From Acidimicrobiia bacterium (GTDB taxonomy: Bacteria; Actinomycetota; Acidimicrobiia; Spongiisociales; SHLN01), in assembly GCA_004283105.1 (NCBI GenBank), contig SHLN01000170.1, positions 1 to 5,691 of the forward strand: 5,691 bases of DNA, read 5' to 3'. Each line of letters opens with the position of its first letter. Position 1 is the stretch's first letter. The notes under the pieces were generated by a model, which was not told where the DNA came from, did not search any database, and saw nothing but the letters and a program-made list of their open reading frames with translations. Positions 1-5,691 of the stretch are shown here, one piece after another. The translations under genes and the position numbers were made by a program.

Positions 1-1683
1 GTGCTGACCTCGTTCCCGGGTGCCCAGTTAGCCATTGGTCCGCCCATCACCGACGGGTTCTATTACGACTTCGATATCGGACGTCCGTTCACTCCCGACG
101 ACATCGAGCTTCTGGAAGGCAAGATGCACAAGATCCTGGCCGAGGATCAGCCGTTCGATCGCGAGGTCATCGACCGGGACCAGGGGCTCGAGATGTTTGC
201 CGACCAGCGGTTCAAGACCGAGATCATCACGGATGGTGAAGCGAGCCAGGGGGTGGGCGACGGCGTCATCACCGTGTATCGAAACCACGACTTCGTCGAC
301 CTGTGCCGGGGGCCCCACGTCCGCTCCACCGGCTTCCTGTCCGCCTTCAAGCTGCTCCGCTCGGCGGGGGCCTATTGGCGAGGCGACGAGCACAATCCCC
401 AGCTGCAGCGCATCTACGGGACGGCATGGAATAGCCAGAAGGACCTCGATGCCTATCTCGAGCGGCTGGAGGAGGCAGACCGGCGCGACCACCGCAAACT
501 CGGCGTCGCCCTCGATCTGTTCTCGTTCCCGTCCGAACTCGGCTCGGGCCTGGCGATCTGGCATCCGAAAGGTGCCCTTGTCCGGAAGATCATCGAGGAT
601 TACAGCCGTAACACGCATCTGGCCCATAACTACGACATCGTGTCAACCCCGCACGTGGCGAAGGCGAATCTGTGGGAGACCTCGGGTCACCTGGACTTCT
701 ACGCCGAGGGCATGTACCCGGCCATGGAACTCGACCATGGCCAGGAGTACTACGTCAAGCCGATGAATTGCCCGTTCCACATCCTCGTCTACCAGAGCAG
801 CGCGAGGAGCTATCGCCGGCTTCCGATGCGGCTCTATGAGCTCGGCACCGTGTACCGGTATGAGCGTTCGGGGGTGCTGCACGGTCTGCTCCGCATCCGC
901 GGGTTTACCCAGGACGACAGCCACATCTTCTGCACGGAAGCCCAACTGGCCGAAGAGTTGCAGGCATTGCTCGATTTCACGCTCATGGTTCTGCGCGATT
1001 TCGGCTTCACCGACTTCGAAGCCGATCTCTCGACGAAACCCGAGAAGGCGATCGGCGACCCCGAACTGTGGGACCGGGCGACCGACGCGCTTCGAGCGTC
1101 ACTCGAAGTGGCCGATCTGCCCTACGAAGTGGCCGAGGGCGAGGGTGCGTTCTACGGGCCCAAGATCGATGTTCATGTTCGGGACGCCATCGGCCGGAGA
1201 TGGCAACTGTCGACCATTCAGGTCGACTTCGCTCAGCCTGAGAACTTCTCGCTCGAGTTCAACAGCCCGCAAAACACCCGGGAACGGCCGGTCATGATCC
1301 ATCGCGCTCTCATGGGATCAATCGAGCGTTTCGCCGGGATCCTCATCGAGCATTACGCAGGGGCGTTTCCGGGGTGGCTGGCCCCGGTGCAGGCGGCCAT
1401 CCTGCCGGTGGCCGATCGACACAACGACTATGCCGCCGGGGTGGCGGACGAGCTGGCGTCGCTCGGGTTGCGGGTCGAGGTCGATGATCACGATGACACG
1501 CTGGGAGAGAAGGTGCGCCGGGCCATTACCGCCAAGACACCGGCGGTACTCGTGGTGGGTGACGATGATGTCGAGCACGGCACCGTCGGCCTGCGACTGC
1601 GCGACGACGAGGGGGAGGAGCGGGGAGTACCGGTCCCCGACGCCGGCCGCCGTCTCGTAGAGCTCTGCGCCCCTCCCCGATGA
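1..1683 (+). CDS. thrS: Threonyl-tRNA synthetase, 5'-truncated by window edge
   Basis: Cytoplasmic class II aminoacyl-tRNA synthetase that charges tRNA-Thr. The reading frame is open from base 1. The GTG there is almost certainly an internal Val, because the first residues (VLTSFPGAQLAIGPP) align inside the editing domain, about 80 residues into E. coli ThrRS; the TGS domain and the HxxxH half of the editing site lie outside the window. Visible parts, numbered from base 1: editing-site CxxxH at C102/H106 (LCRGPH); motif 2 Arg at 286 (YRYER); zinc ligands C257 (MNCP), H308 (DDSHIF) and H434 (MIHR); motif 3 GSIERF with Arg 443; C-terminal anticodon-binding domain from about 458 (GWLAPVQAAILPV) to 556. 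The zinc and catalytic residues sit at a constant offset of 77 from E. coli C334, H385, H511, R363 and R520, so the catalytic core looks intact. It ends at TGA 1681-1683, overlapping the next gene by 4 bases. Confidence 0.98.
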   Translation: MLTSFPGAQLAIGPPITDGFYYDFDIGRPFTPDDIELLEGKMHKILAEDQPFDREVIDRDQGLEMFADQRFKTEIITDGEASQGVGDGVITVYRNHDFVDLCRGPHVRSTGFLSAFKLLRSAGAYWRGDEHNPQLQRIYGTAWNSQKDLDAYLERLEEADRRDHRKLGVALDLFSFPSELGSGLAIWHPKGALVRKIIEDYSRNTHLAHNYDIVSTPHVAKANLWETSGHLDFYAEGMYPAMELDHGQEYYVKPMNCPFHILVYQSSARSYRRLPMRLYELGTVYRYERSGVLHGLLRIRGFTQDDSHIFCTEAQLAEELQALLDFTLMVLRDFGFTDFEADLSTKPEKAIGDPELWDRATDALRASLEVADLPYEVAEGEGAFYGPKIDVHVRDAIGRRWQLSTIQVDFAQPENFSLEFNSPQNTRERPVMIHRALMGSIERFAGILIEHYAGAFPGWLAPVQAAILPVADRHNDYAAGVADELASLGLRVEVDDHDDTLGEKVRRAITAKTPAVLVVGDDDVEHGTVGLRLRDDEGEERGVPVPDAGRRLVELCAPPR

Positions 1684-2168
1684 TGGACGTCCTCTGGGCC
1701 GGCTGGCGGTCGGCCTACATGTCCGAGGTGCAGGAGGGAGTGGAAGCCGAGGCGTGTCTCTTCTGCGAGCTCCCCGCCGCTGCCGACGATGACGCCTACA
1801 TCATTGAACGCGGCGAGTCGGCTTACTCGGTCCTCAACCTGTACCCCTACACAAGCGGCCACCTCATGATCACCCCGTACCGTCACGTCGGGGCGCCCGG
1901 CGACCTCACCGCCGAGGAGCAGGGCGACATCTGGAGGCTCCTATCCCGGGCGCAGGCGGCCCTGGAAACTGTCGTCGGCCCACACGGCTACAACCTCGGA
2001 GTCAATCAGGGCCGGGCCGGGGGAGCGGGCGTACCGGGCCACTTCCACATGCACGTCGTTCCCCGCTGGTCGGGCGACGCCAACTTCATGACGGCAACCG
2101 CCAACGCTCGCATCCTCCCCGAGCCGCTCGAGGACACCTGGGCGAGATTGCGGGGTGCTCTTGATTGA
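1680..2168 (+). CDS. HIT-family Ap4A phosphorylase-like protein
   Basis: Probable cytoplasmic diadenosine tetraphosphate (Ap4A) phosphorylase of the histidine triad superfamily, resembling M. tuberculosis Rv2613c. The triad is H121-F-H123-M-H125-V-V, followed by PRWSGDANFM, typical of this subgroup. Upstream are a CxxC pair (C26/C29, CLFC), likely metal-binding, the strand segment NLYPYTSGHLMITPYRHVG (53-71), and a conserved N105 and G-rich loop before the triad. The length of 162 residues is slightly short of the mycobacterial homologue but the fold looks complete. The start is the ATG inside the ATGA overlapping the thrS stop; the protein begins MMDVLWAGWRSAY, matching the usual LWAPWR-type N-terminus, so a start here or one codon later (1683) is right. 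No clear Shine-Dalgarno precedes it, so translation is probably coupled to thrS. The thrS-HIT order matches mycobacteria, where pgsA follows; here a convergent gene follows instead. Hydrolase rather than phosphorylase activity cannot be excluded from sequence. Confidence 0.93.
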   Translation: MMDVLWAGWRSAYMSEVQEGVEAEACLFCELPAAADDDAYIIERGESAYSVLNLYPYTSGHLMITPYRHVGAPGDLTAEEQGDIWRLLSRAQAALETVVGPHGYNLGVNQGRAGGAGVPGHFHMHVVPRWSGDANFMTATANARILPEPLEDTWARLRGALD

Positions 2169-2183
2169 CGGCCATCGCGGCGG

Positions 2184-2206
2184 CCGGCGAGCGCTTTCGC
2201 GGTTTT
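2184..2206 (+). terminator. Possible rho-independent terminator after the thrS-HIT pair
   Basis: In the 59-base convergent gap, CC plus GCGA (2184-2185, 2187-2190) can pair with TCGCGG (2197-2202), leaving one bulged G at 2186 and a 6-base loop, followed directly by TTTT (2203-2206). It lies 16 bases after the HIT stop. The stem is short and the T-run only four bases, so this is weak. No T-run follows the hairpin in the minus direction, so it would serve only the plus-strand operon. A nearby GC-rich repeat (CGGCC 2169-2173 / GGCCG 2182-2186) could compete with it. Confidence 0.33.
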
Positions 2207-2227
2207 CCTAGGACCCTGCGCTTCCTG

Positions 2228-4969
2228 TTACTGCTCGGGCGTGCCTTCACGATCGGCGGCAAGAGAGTCCTGCAAGGCGTCGTGAATAGCGCTCTCGTCG
2301 ACCGAGGGCTCTCCTCGCCCGAGATGCCAGCGATCCCACAGAACCAGCATGCTTGGCAAGACGAGGACAGCCGCAGCGAGGGCCAGCATGATCGTGTACG
2401 CAATCACGAATCCGAACTGGCGGAACGGAATGGTCGTCGAGGTCACGAGAATGCCGAACCCGGCAATCGTTGTGACCGCCGAGCCGGCGAGCGCGCCGCC
2501 CGTAAAGGTGAGGGTTTGCTCAATGGCATCGTTCTCGCTTGGTTGCTCGATTCGCTCTTCGAGGTACCTATGGGTCACGTGAATCATGTACGGAATGCCG
2601 ATGCCGATCCCCAGGGCAGAGATCGTGGCGGGCACCGGGCCGAACGGAATGTTGAACGCCGCCATGAGTCCGAACACCCACACCACGACCATGGCAACGG
2701 GGATGGTCGTGATAACGCCGAGCATGGGGCGACGAGATTCAAAGAAGAAGTTGATCACGAGCAGCAGCAGGGCGGCCCCGAGGGTTAGCAGCAGCGATGA
2801 AACCTGCGAGTCGCGGAGTGTCGTGACCACGAGGTTGTTGATGATGAAATTGGACGTTGCCACCGAATCGAGACCCGCATCCTGCGTGGGGCTGAATGCT
2901 GCGTTGAGCCCGTCGGCGAGGTCGGCCGCGCTGTTCTCTCCGGCCGTCGTGTCCAGGTTGAACAAGGCGGCGTCGTAGCCGGCGCCGTTGCGGACCGCGA
3001 GGACCCCGGCCATTTCAACGGGATGCCGCTGCACGGCAAGATCGTAGAAGGAGCTGAGGTCGGCATCGTCGGGGAATCGGCGCTCTTGATTCACTCCGGA
3101 GCTCAGGGCTGCATCGAACAGCTCCTGGTCGGCAAGCTCGCCGGTCGGACTGAGGAACTGGAACATCACTCCCATGAAGCTCTGACCCGACGCAAAACGT
3201 GCACCGGTAGAAGTCTCGATCACCTGTACCAGCGGCACGTCGGCGGCCGCTGTGTACGAGTCGAGCATGGCGTTCCACGCCGCGCCGGTTGCGACATCTC
3301 CCGTCACGAGCACCGACGTGGTCTCAGGAAAGTCGAACCGTTGGTCGACCGTCACTGCAGTGTCTCGCAACGGTGACGTGGTGGGGACGAAGTCGAGAAA
3401 CGAGAACTTCGTCGAGAGGTTCGTCATGCTGAACGCGCCGAAACCGGTAATCACCACGGCAACGACCAGAGTGGCCACGGCGAATCGTTTCGGCAGCAAC
3501 GATGTGCGACCTATGAGCTTCGGAAGGGCGCGGCTCTCTCCGCCTTCCAGTCCCTCGGTGTCCAGGGCGCCTTTCCGTTCGGAGCGCCGGTCGAGCAGCT
3601 CACGAACCGCCGGGACAAAGGTCAGCATGAGCAAGAACGAGAAGATAATCCCTACCGCCGCCAGTTCACCAAACTCCCGAAGAGCCGGAATGTCGTTCGT
3701 CACGTTCGTCAGGAAACCAACCGCCGTGGTCATAGTGGCGAGCACGAGGGCGATACCGACGGTCCGAATCGCCGCACCTATCGACGCATCGACTGTTCGG
3801 CCGGCATGAATCTCCTGGCGGTATCGCGTGTTCATGTGAATGGAGTAGTCGACACCAAGGCCGATCAGGAGGATCGGAAGGATCTGGACAAGCTGGGACT
3901 GGTCCTCGAATCTCAGGAAGCCGTAACCGTTCATCCACTGGATGGCGAGCGCGATTGTGGCGAAGGTCAGCAGCGTGTCCGCCGTGGTGCGCCGCAGCTT
4001 TGCGGCCCCGGTGCTCCAGAGCACGAAGGCAACGAAATAGAAGGAAAGTGCGGTGAGCAACACCGGGGCGAGTTCCGCCTCACCCCAGGACGTTGGGAAG
4101 ATGTCGGGGAACAGCAATGACAGGCCGGGCGCAACCACGACACCTGCGCCGACGACCATCAATGCGACGCCGGCGACGAAGAGTCCCCTGTCACGGACGG
4201 AGCGGGGGCGCACGAGGAAGATGATGGCGAGGACGAGGAGGATGATGAATGCCGCAGCAGCCAGCAATCGCAGGACCTCGGTCTGGAAGTCGTCACCGGA
4301 GGCAAAAATCAATTCGACGCTGAAAGACTCGAGGTCAATCGAGTTGGGCGTTTCCACGGTGTCGACCGTGTCTGCGATCTGAAGCGCTCTCTCGGCGAGT
4401 TCATCGAAATTGTCACTCGATTGATAGGTGATCGCGGTGAGGCCCAACTCGGCGGTGGCGGCGTTGGCATCTGCATCGTCGGAAACCAGTGCAGCCAGGA
4501 ACGAGCGGAATTGCGGAGGCACCTGTTCGAGCCCTGCCAAGTACAACTGCTTCACTTCCGAATCCGATTGGGGGAACGGAGCGCCTGACTGAAGAGCCGA
4601 CTGTACGGGTGCGAGATACGACACGATCGCAGGCGACTGGGGTGAGTCGGCCAGGATCTCGGCGGACTCGCTGCTTCGTACGACCTCTTCCAGGGCGAGC
4701 GCAGCTTGGAGACCATCGAGGGTGATCACGTCGCCGTTCTCGCTGCTTGTCACCACCTGCATCCGCGAGACTGCGCCGAACGTGGCACTGATCTCGGACG
4801 ATGCGGTGAGTTCGGCCGCCTCGGGAGCGAAGGACTCGTTTTGGTCTTCGGCCGGCTGGAACTGTCCCGCAAACCCACCGAGCACCACCGTAATGGCGAT
4901 GGATACGATGATGATTGCCCGTGGGTACTTGCGGACGGTTACGGCAAGCGTGTTGACGAGTGATTTCAC
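2228..4969 (-). CDS. RND/MMPL-superfamily membrane exporter (HAE3-like)
   Basis: Predicted inner-membrane secondary transporter of the RND superfamily (COG1033/MMPL type), which typically uses proton motive force to move hydrophobic or lipid-like substrates; the substrate is unknown. The 913 residues form two homologous halves. TM1 is about 17-36, the first extracytoplasmic domain 37-232, then a helix bundle with the signature GLGVDYSIHMNTRYR (370-384; D374/Y375) and TM5-6 (402-456). A charged cytosolic linker (458-494) leads to TM7 (495-515), a second extracytoplasmic domain (516-722), TM8-9 (724-773), the TM10 signature GIGIPYMIHVTHRY (789-802), TM11-12 (821-877) and an acidic cytosolic tail (879-913). 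Oddities: the TM10 Asp is Pro793, and the first half has about two more hydrophobic segments than the usual 12-TM plan. The start is GTG, chosen because GAGGAG lies 8 bases upstream and the N-terminus (short basic stretch, then TM1) fits the family. It converges on the HIT gene and diverges from the gene at 5195. Role in lipid/hopanoid or drug export is only family-level inference. Confidence 0.93.
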   Translation of the reverse strand: MKSLVNTLAVTVRKYPRAIIIVSIAITVVLGGFAGQFQPAEDQNESFAPEAAELTASSEISATFGAVSRMQVVTSSENGDVITLDGLQAALALEEVVRSSESAEILADSPQSPAIVSYLAPVQSALQSGAPFPQSDSEVKQLYLAGLEQVPPQFRSFLAALVSDDADANAATAELGLTAITYQSSDNFDELAERALQIADTVDTVETPNSIDLESFSVELIFASGDDFQTEVLRLLAAAAFIILLVLAIIFLVRPRSVRDRGLFVAGVALMVVGAGVVVAPGLSLLFPDIFPTSWGEAELAPVLLTALSFYFVAFVLWSTGAAKLRRTTADTLLTFATIALAIQWMNGYGFLRFEDQSQLVQILPILLIGLGVDYSIHMNTRYRQEIHAGRTVDASIGAAIRTVGIALVLATMTTAVGFLTNVTNDIPALREFGELAAVGIIFSFLLMLTFVPAVRELLDRRSERKGALDTEGLEGGESRALPKLIGRTSLLPKRFAVATLVVAVVITGFGAFSMTNLSTKFSFLDFVPTTSPLRDTAVTVDQRFDFPETTSVLVTGDVATGAAWNAMLDSYTAAADVPLVQVIETSTGARFASGQSFMGVMFQFLSPTGELADQELFDAALSSGVNQERRFPDDADLSSFYDLAVQRHPVEMAGVLAVRNGAGYDAALFNLDTTAGENSAADLADGLNAAFSPTQDAGLDSVATSNFIINNLVVTTLRDSQVSSLLLTLGAALLLLVINFFFESRRPMLGVITTIPVAMVVVWVFGLMAAFNIPFGPVPATISALGIGIGIPYMIHVTHRYLEERIEQPSENDAIEQTLTFTGGALAGSAVTTIAGFGILVTSTTIPFRQFGFVIAYTIMLALAAAVLVLPSMLVLWDRWHLGRGEPSVDESAIHDALQDSLAADREGTPEQ

Positions 4970-4977
4970 AGGGTTTG

Positions 4978-4983
4978 CTCCTC
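4978..4983 (-). promoter_or_regulatory. Ribosome binding site of the RND exporter gene
   Basis: The minus strand reads GAGGAG here, 8 bases before the GTG start at 4969-4967. It is a strong Shine-Dalgarno match and decides the non-ATG start. The plus-strand text is CTCCTC. Confidence 0.8.
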
Positions 4984-4989
4984 GGTGGC

Positions 4990-5013
4990 GTCCGTGAGAC
5001 GGACAAGGGACAA
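4990..5013. promoter_or_regulatory. Operator-like palindrome with adjoining direct repeat
   Basis: GTCCGT-GAG-ACGGAC (4990-5004) is a perfect 6-base inverted repeat with a 3-base centre. Its right end leads into two copies of GGACAA (5001-5006 and 5008-5013) at a 7-base spacing. The element lies 6 bases upstream of the exporter's ribosome binding site, so it could be a repressor operator or, if transcribed, a small hairpin in the 5' leader. No regulator family can be named from it, and short GC-rich palindromes arise by chance. Confidence 0.35.
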
Positions 5014-5153
5014 TTGGTGTTGGGCGTAGTGCCGACAGACGCTAGCAAGGTAGGTGGGTCAAGCTGCTCTCACGATCGCATTCCGACGGTTGTCGCACTG
5101 ATGGGCCCCGGATCCGAAGTCCGCGGGGTGAGCGCGGCCATTGCGCCCGGTGC

Positions 5154-5165
5154 GGACCTTGGTCC
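5154..5165. promoter_or_regulatory. Palindrome overlapping the candidate -35 box
   Basis: GGACC-TT-GGTCC is a perfect 12-base palindrome, flanked by TGC (5151-5153) and GCA (5168-5170) that extend the symmetry with a two-base offset. It covers the TTGGTC proposed as the -35 of the rightward gene, the position expected for a repressor site. No binding protein can be inferred. Confidence 0.3.
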
Positions 5166-5188
5166 TCGCACTTCAAGCTGCGTAACCT
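5159..5188 (+). promoter_or_regulatory. Candidate promoter for a leaderless transcript
   Basis: TTGGTC (5159-5164) and TAACCT (5183-5188) are separated by 18 bases and resemble -35 and -10 boxes (each 3 of 6 to the sigma70-type consensus; TAnnnT is the common actinobacterial -10). The -10 ends 6 bases before the ATG at 5195, so transcription would start at or next to the start codon. The lack of any Shine-Dalgarno before that ATG fits a leaderless mRNA, which is common in Actinobacteria. The individual matches are modest. Confidence 0.38.
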
Positions 5189-5194
5189 GGACCG

Positions 5195-5691
5195 ATGGAC
5201 GACGACCAGCCGAGATCCAAGAAGCTGCCGGGAACGCAAGGCATCGAGGTTCCCGATGCGGTGGCGGCCGCGCAAGGGCTTCCCGAAGACCTCGACGCGT
5301 CGATTCTCGGTCCGTACACGGTTCCCAACCTCACCCGCCGTCGGAGGGCCGGTACCTACTACCTGGGTGGGGCGGTCCTCGTGGGGTTACTCATCGCTGC
5401 CGGGCTTCCCGCCGGGATGTGGCTCATCGCCGGCCTTCTGGTGCTCATCGGTCTCTATCACTTCATCTCGGCCTTCGACCTCAAGGTGGCAGACACCGAG
5501 GCGCTCTCGATCGCCAATCAGCAGAGCGAGTTCCCGGTCGGCCACGCGTCGGCGGCTATCGGTTTCGAGGGCTGGCGGGCCAGGCCCGTATGGAACATCC
5601 TCGTGTTCTCTGCCGACGACCCGCCGAGCCAACGTGGCCTCGTCCGCATCGACGCCGTCAGCGGCGACGTGAAGGACGTGCTCGTGGAGGC
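5195..5691 (+). CDS. Uncharacterised two-TM membrane protein with PepSY-like end, 3'-truncated by window edge
   Basis: An open frame of 165 complete codons that runs off the right edge without a stop; I do not recognise a named family. The hydrophilic N-terminus (1-47, MDDDQPRSKK...) ends in RRRR (48-51), followed by two hydrophobic segments at about 54-70 and 73-93 joined by a tight LPAG turn, suggesting a hairpin with both ends in the cytoplasm (positive-inside). After this, 101-165 read as a folded domain: TEALSIANQQ, then GFEGWRARPVWNILVFSADDPP and GLVRIDAVSGDVKDVLVE. The alternation and the vDa-x-G-x-V ending resemble a PepSY-type domain, but this is weak. The ATG at 5195 is the first possible start, since TAA lies in frame at 5183-5185, 9 bases upstream. 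No Shine-Dalgarno is visible. The frame has the usual third-position G/C bias and sensible hydropathy, unlike the overlapping arginine-rich frame at 5256-5672. Divergent from the exporter gene. Confidence 0.8.
   Translation, partial: MDDDQPRSKKLPGTQGIEVPDAVAAAQGLPEDLDASILGPYTVPNLTRRRRAGTYYLGGAVLVGLLIAAGLPAGMWLIAGLLVLIGLYHFISAFDLKVADTEALSIANQQSEFPVGHASAAIGFEGWRARPVWNILVFSADDPPSQRGLVRIDAVSGDVKDVLVE

Larger units (their letters stand above)
4970..5194. other. Divergent intergenic region
   Basis: This 225-base stretch separates two divergently transcribed membrane-protein genes and should carry both promoters. Seen in it: the exporter's GAGGAG, the palindrome and direct repeat at 4990-5013, a CGGATCCG palindrome at 5109-5116, a GTCCGC/GCGGAC pair (5119-5124 / 5152-5157), the GGACC-TT-GGTCC palindrome at 5154-5165 and a candidate plus-strand promoter at 5159-5188. 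On the minus strand TTGACC (5062-5057) resembles a -35 box but has no good -10 at the right distance, so I could not place the exporter's promoter. The only ORFs crossing it look like noise. Confidence 0.6.

Noticed and set aside
1..3. GTG at base 1 as the start of thrS
   Set aside because: The residue aligns inside the editing domain of ThrRS, so this is an internal Val codon and the gene begins before the window.
28..627. 199-codon open frame on the minus strand opposite thrS
   Set aside because: It lies wholly antisense to a well-conserved synthetase gene; such frames are expected in high-GC coding DNA, and the translation shows no recognisable domain.
2165..2788. 207-codon plus-strand frame starting at TTG over the HIT stop and running antisense to the exporter
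   Set aside because: The translation is rich in Arg, His and Glu with no fold-like pattern, and the opposite strand carries a clear transporter.
3252..3809. 185-codon plus-strand frame antisense to the exporter
   Set aside because: Ser/Arg/Thr-rich translation typical of a shadow frame; the exporter's conserved motifs lie on the other strand.
5034..5062. Minus-strand TTGACC as the exporter's -35 box
   Set aside because: At 16-18 bases downstream there is only TCTGTC or shifted versions, a poor -10, so no promoter was called.
5042..5275. 77-codon minus-strand frame in the divergent region
   Set aside because: Arg-rich translation without domain character, overlapping the start of the 5195 gene.
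5256..5672. 138-codon plus-strand frame near the right edge
   Set aside because: It is the wrong frame over the real gene starting at 5195. Its translation is Arg/Ser/Pro-rich, whereas the 5195 frame gives membrane segments and a sensible domain.

Overview
The window looks like chromosomal DNA from a high-GC actinobacterium. Codons are strongly G/C-ending, and a threonyl-tRNA synthetase gene is followed immediately by a HIT-family diadenosine-polyphosphate phosphorylase, a gene pair known from mycobacteria and other Actinobacteria. I cannot fix the genus. The non-mycobacterial downstream genes suggest a less-studied lineage such as an environmental acidimicrobial-type actinobacterium, but that is a guess.

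Layout from left to right: (1) 1-1683, plus strand, the 3' five-sixths or more of thrS, entering from outside the window. (2) 1680-2168, plus strand, a 162-residue HIT protein whose start codon overlaps the thrS stop (ATGA). (3) 2169-2227, a short convergent intergenic stretch with a possible terminator hairpin. (4) 2228-4969, minus strand, a 913-residue RND/MMPL-superfamily membrane exporter. (5) 4970-5194, a divergent intergenic region with a good ribosome binding site for the exporter, operator-like repeats and a plausible promoter for the rightward gene. (6) 5195-5691, plus strand, the first 165 codons of an uncharacterised membrane protein that runs off the right edge.

Functionally, thrS and the HIT gene form a plausible cotranscribed pair: aminoacyl-tRNA synthetases make Ap4A as a side product, and the HIT enzyme would clear it. 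The exporter and the divergent membrane protein share an upstream region and may be co-regulated, though nothing links them biochemically.

No CRISPR array, insertion sequence, tRNA, rRNA or obviously novel multi-gene system is visible. The items most worth a second look are the exporter's asymmetric proton relay (Asp present in the first half, Pro in its place in the second), its apparent extra membrane hairpin, the paired operator-like elements in the divergent region, and the unidentified membrane protein with a PepSY-like end.
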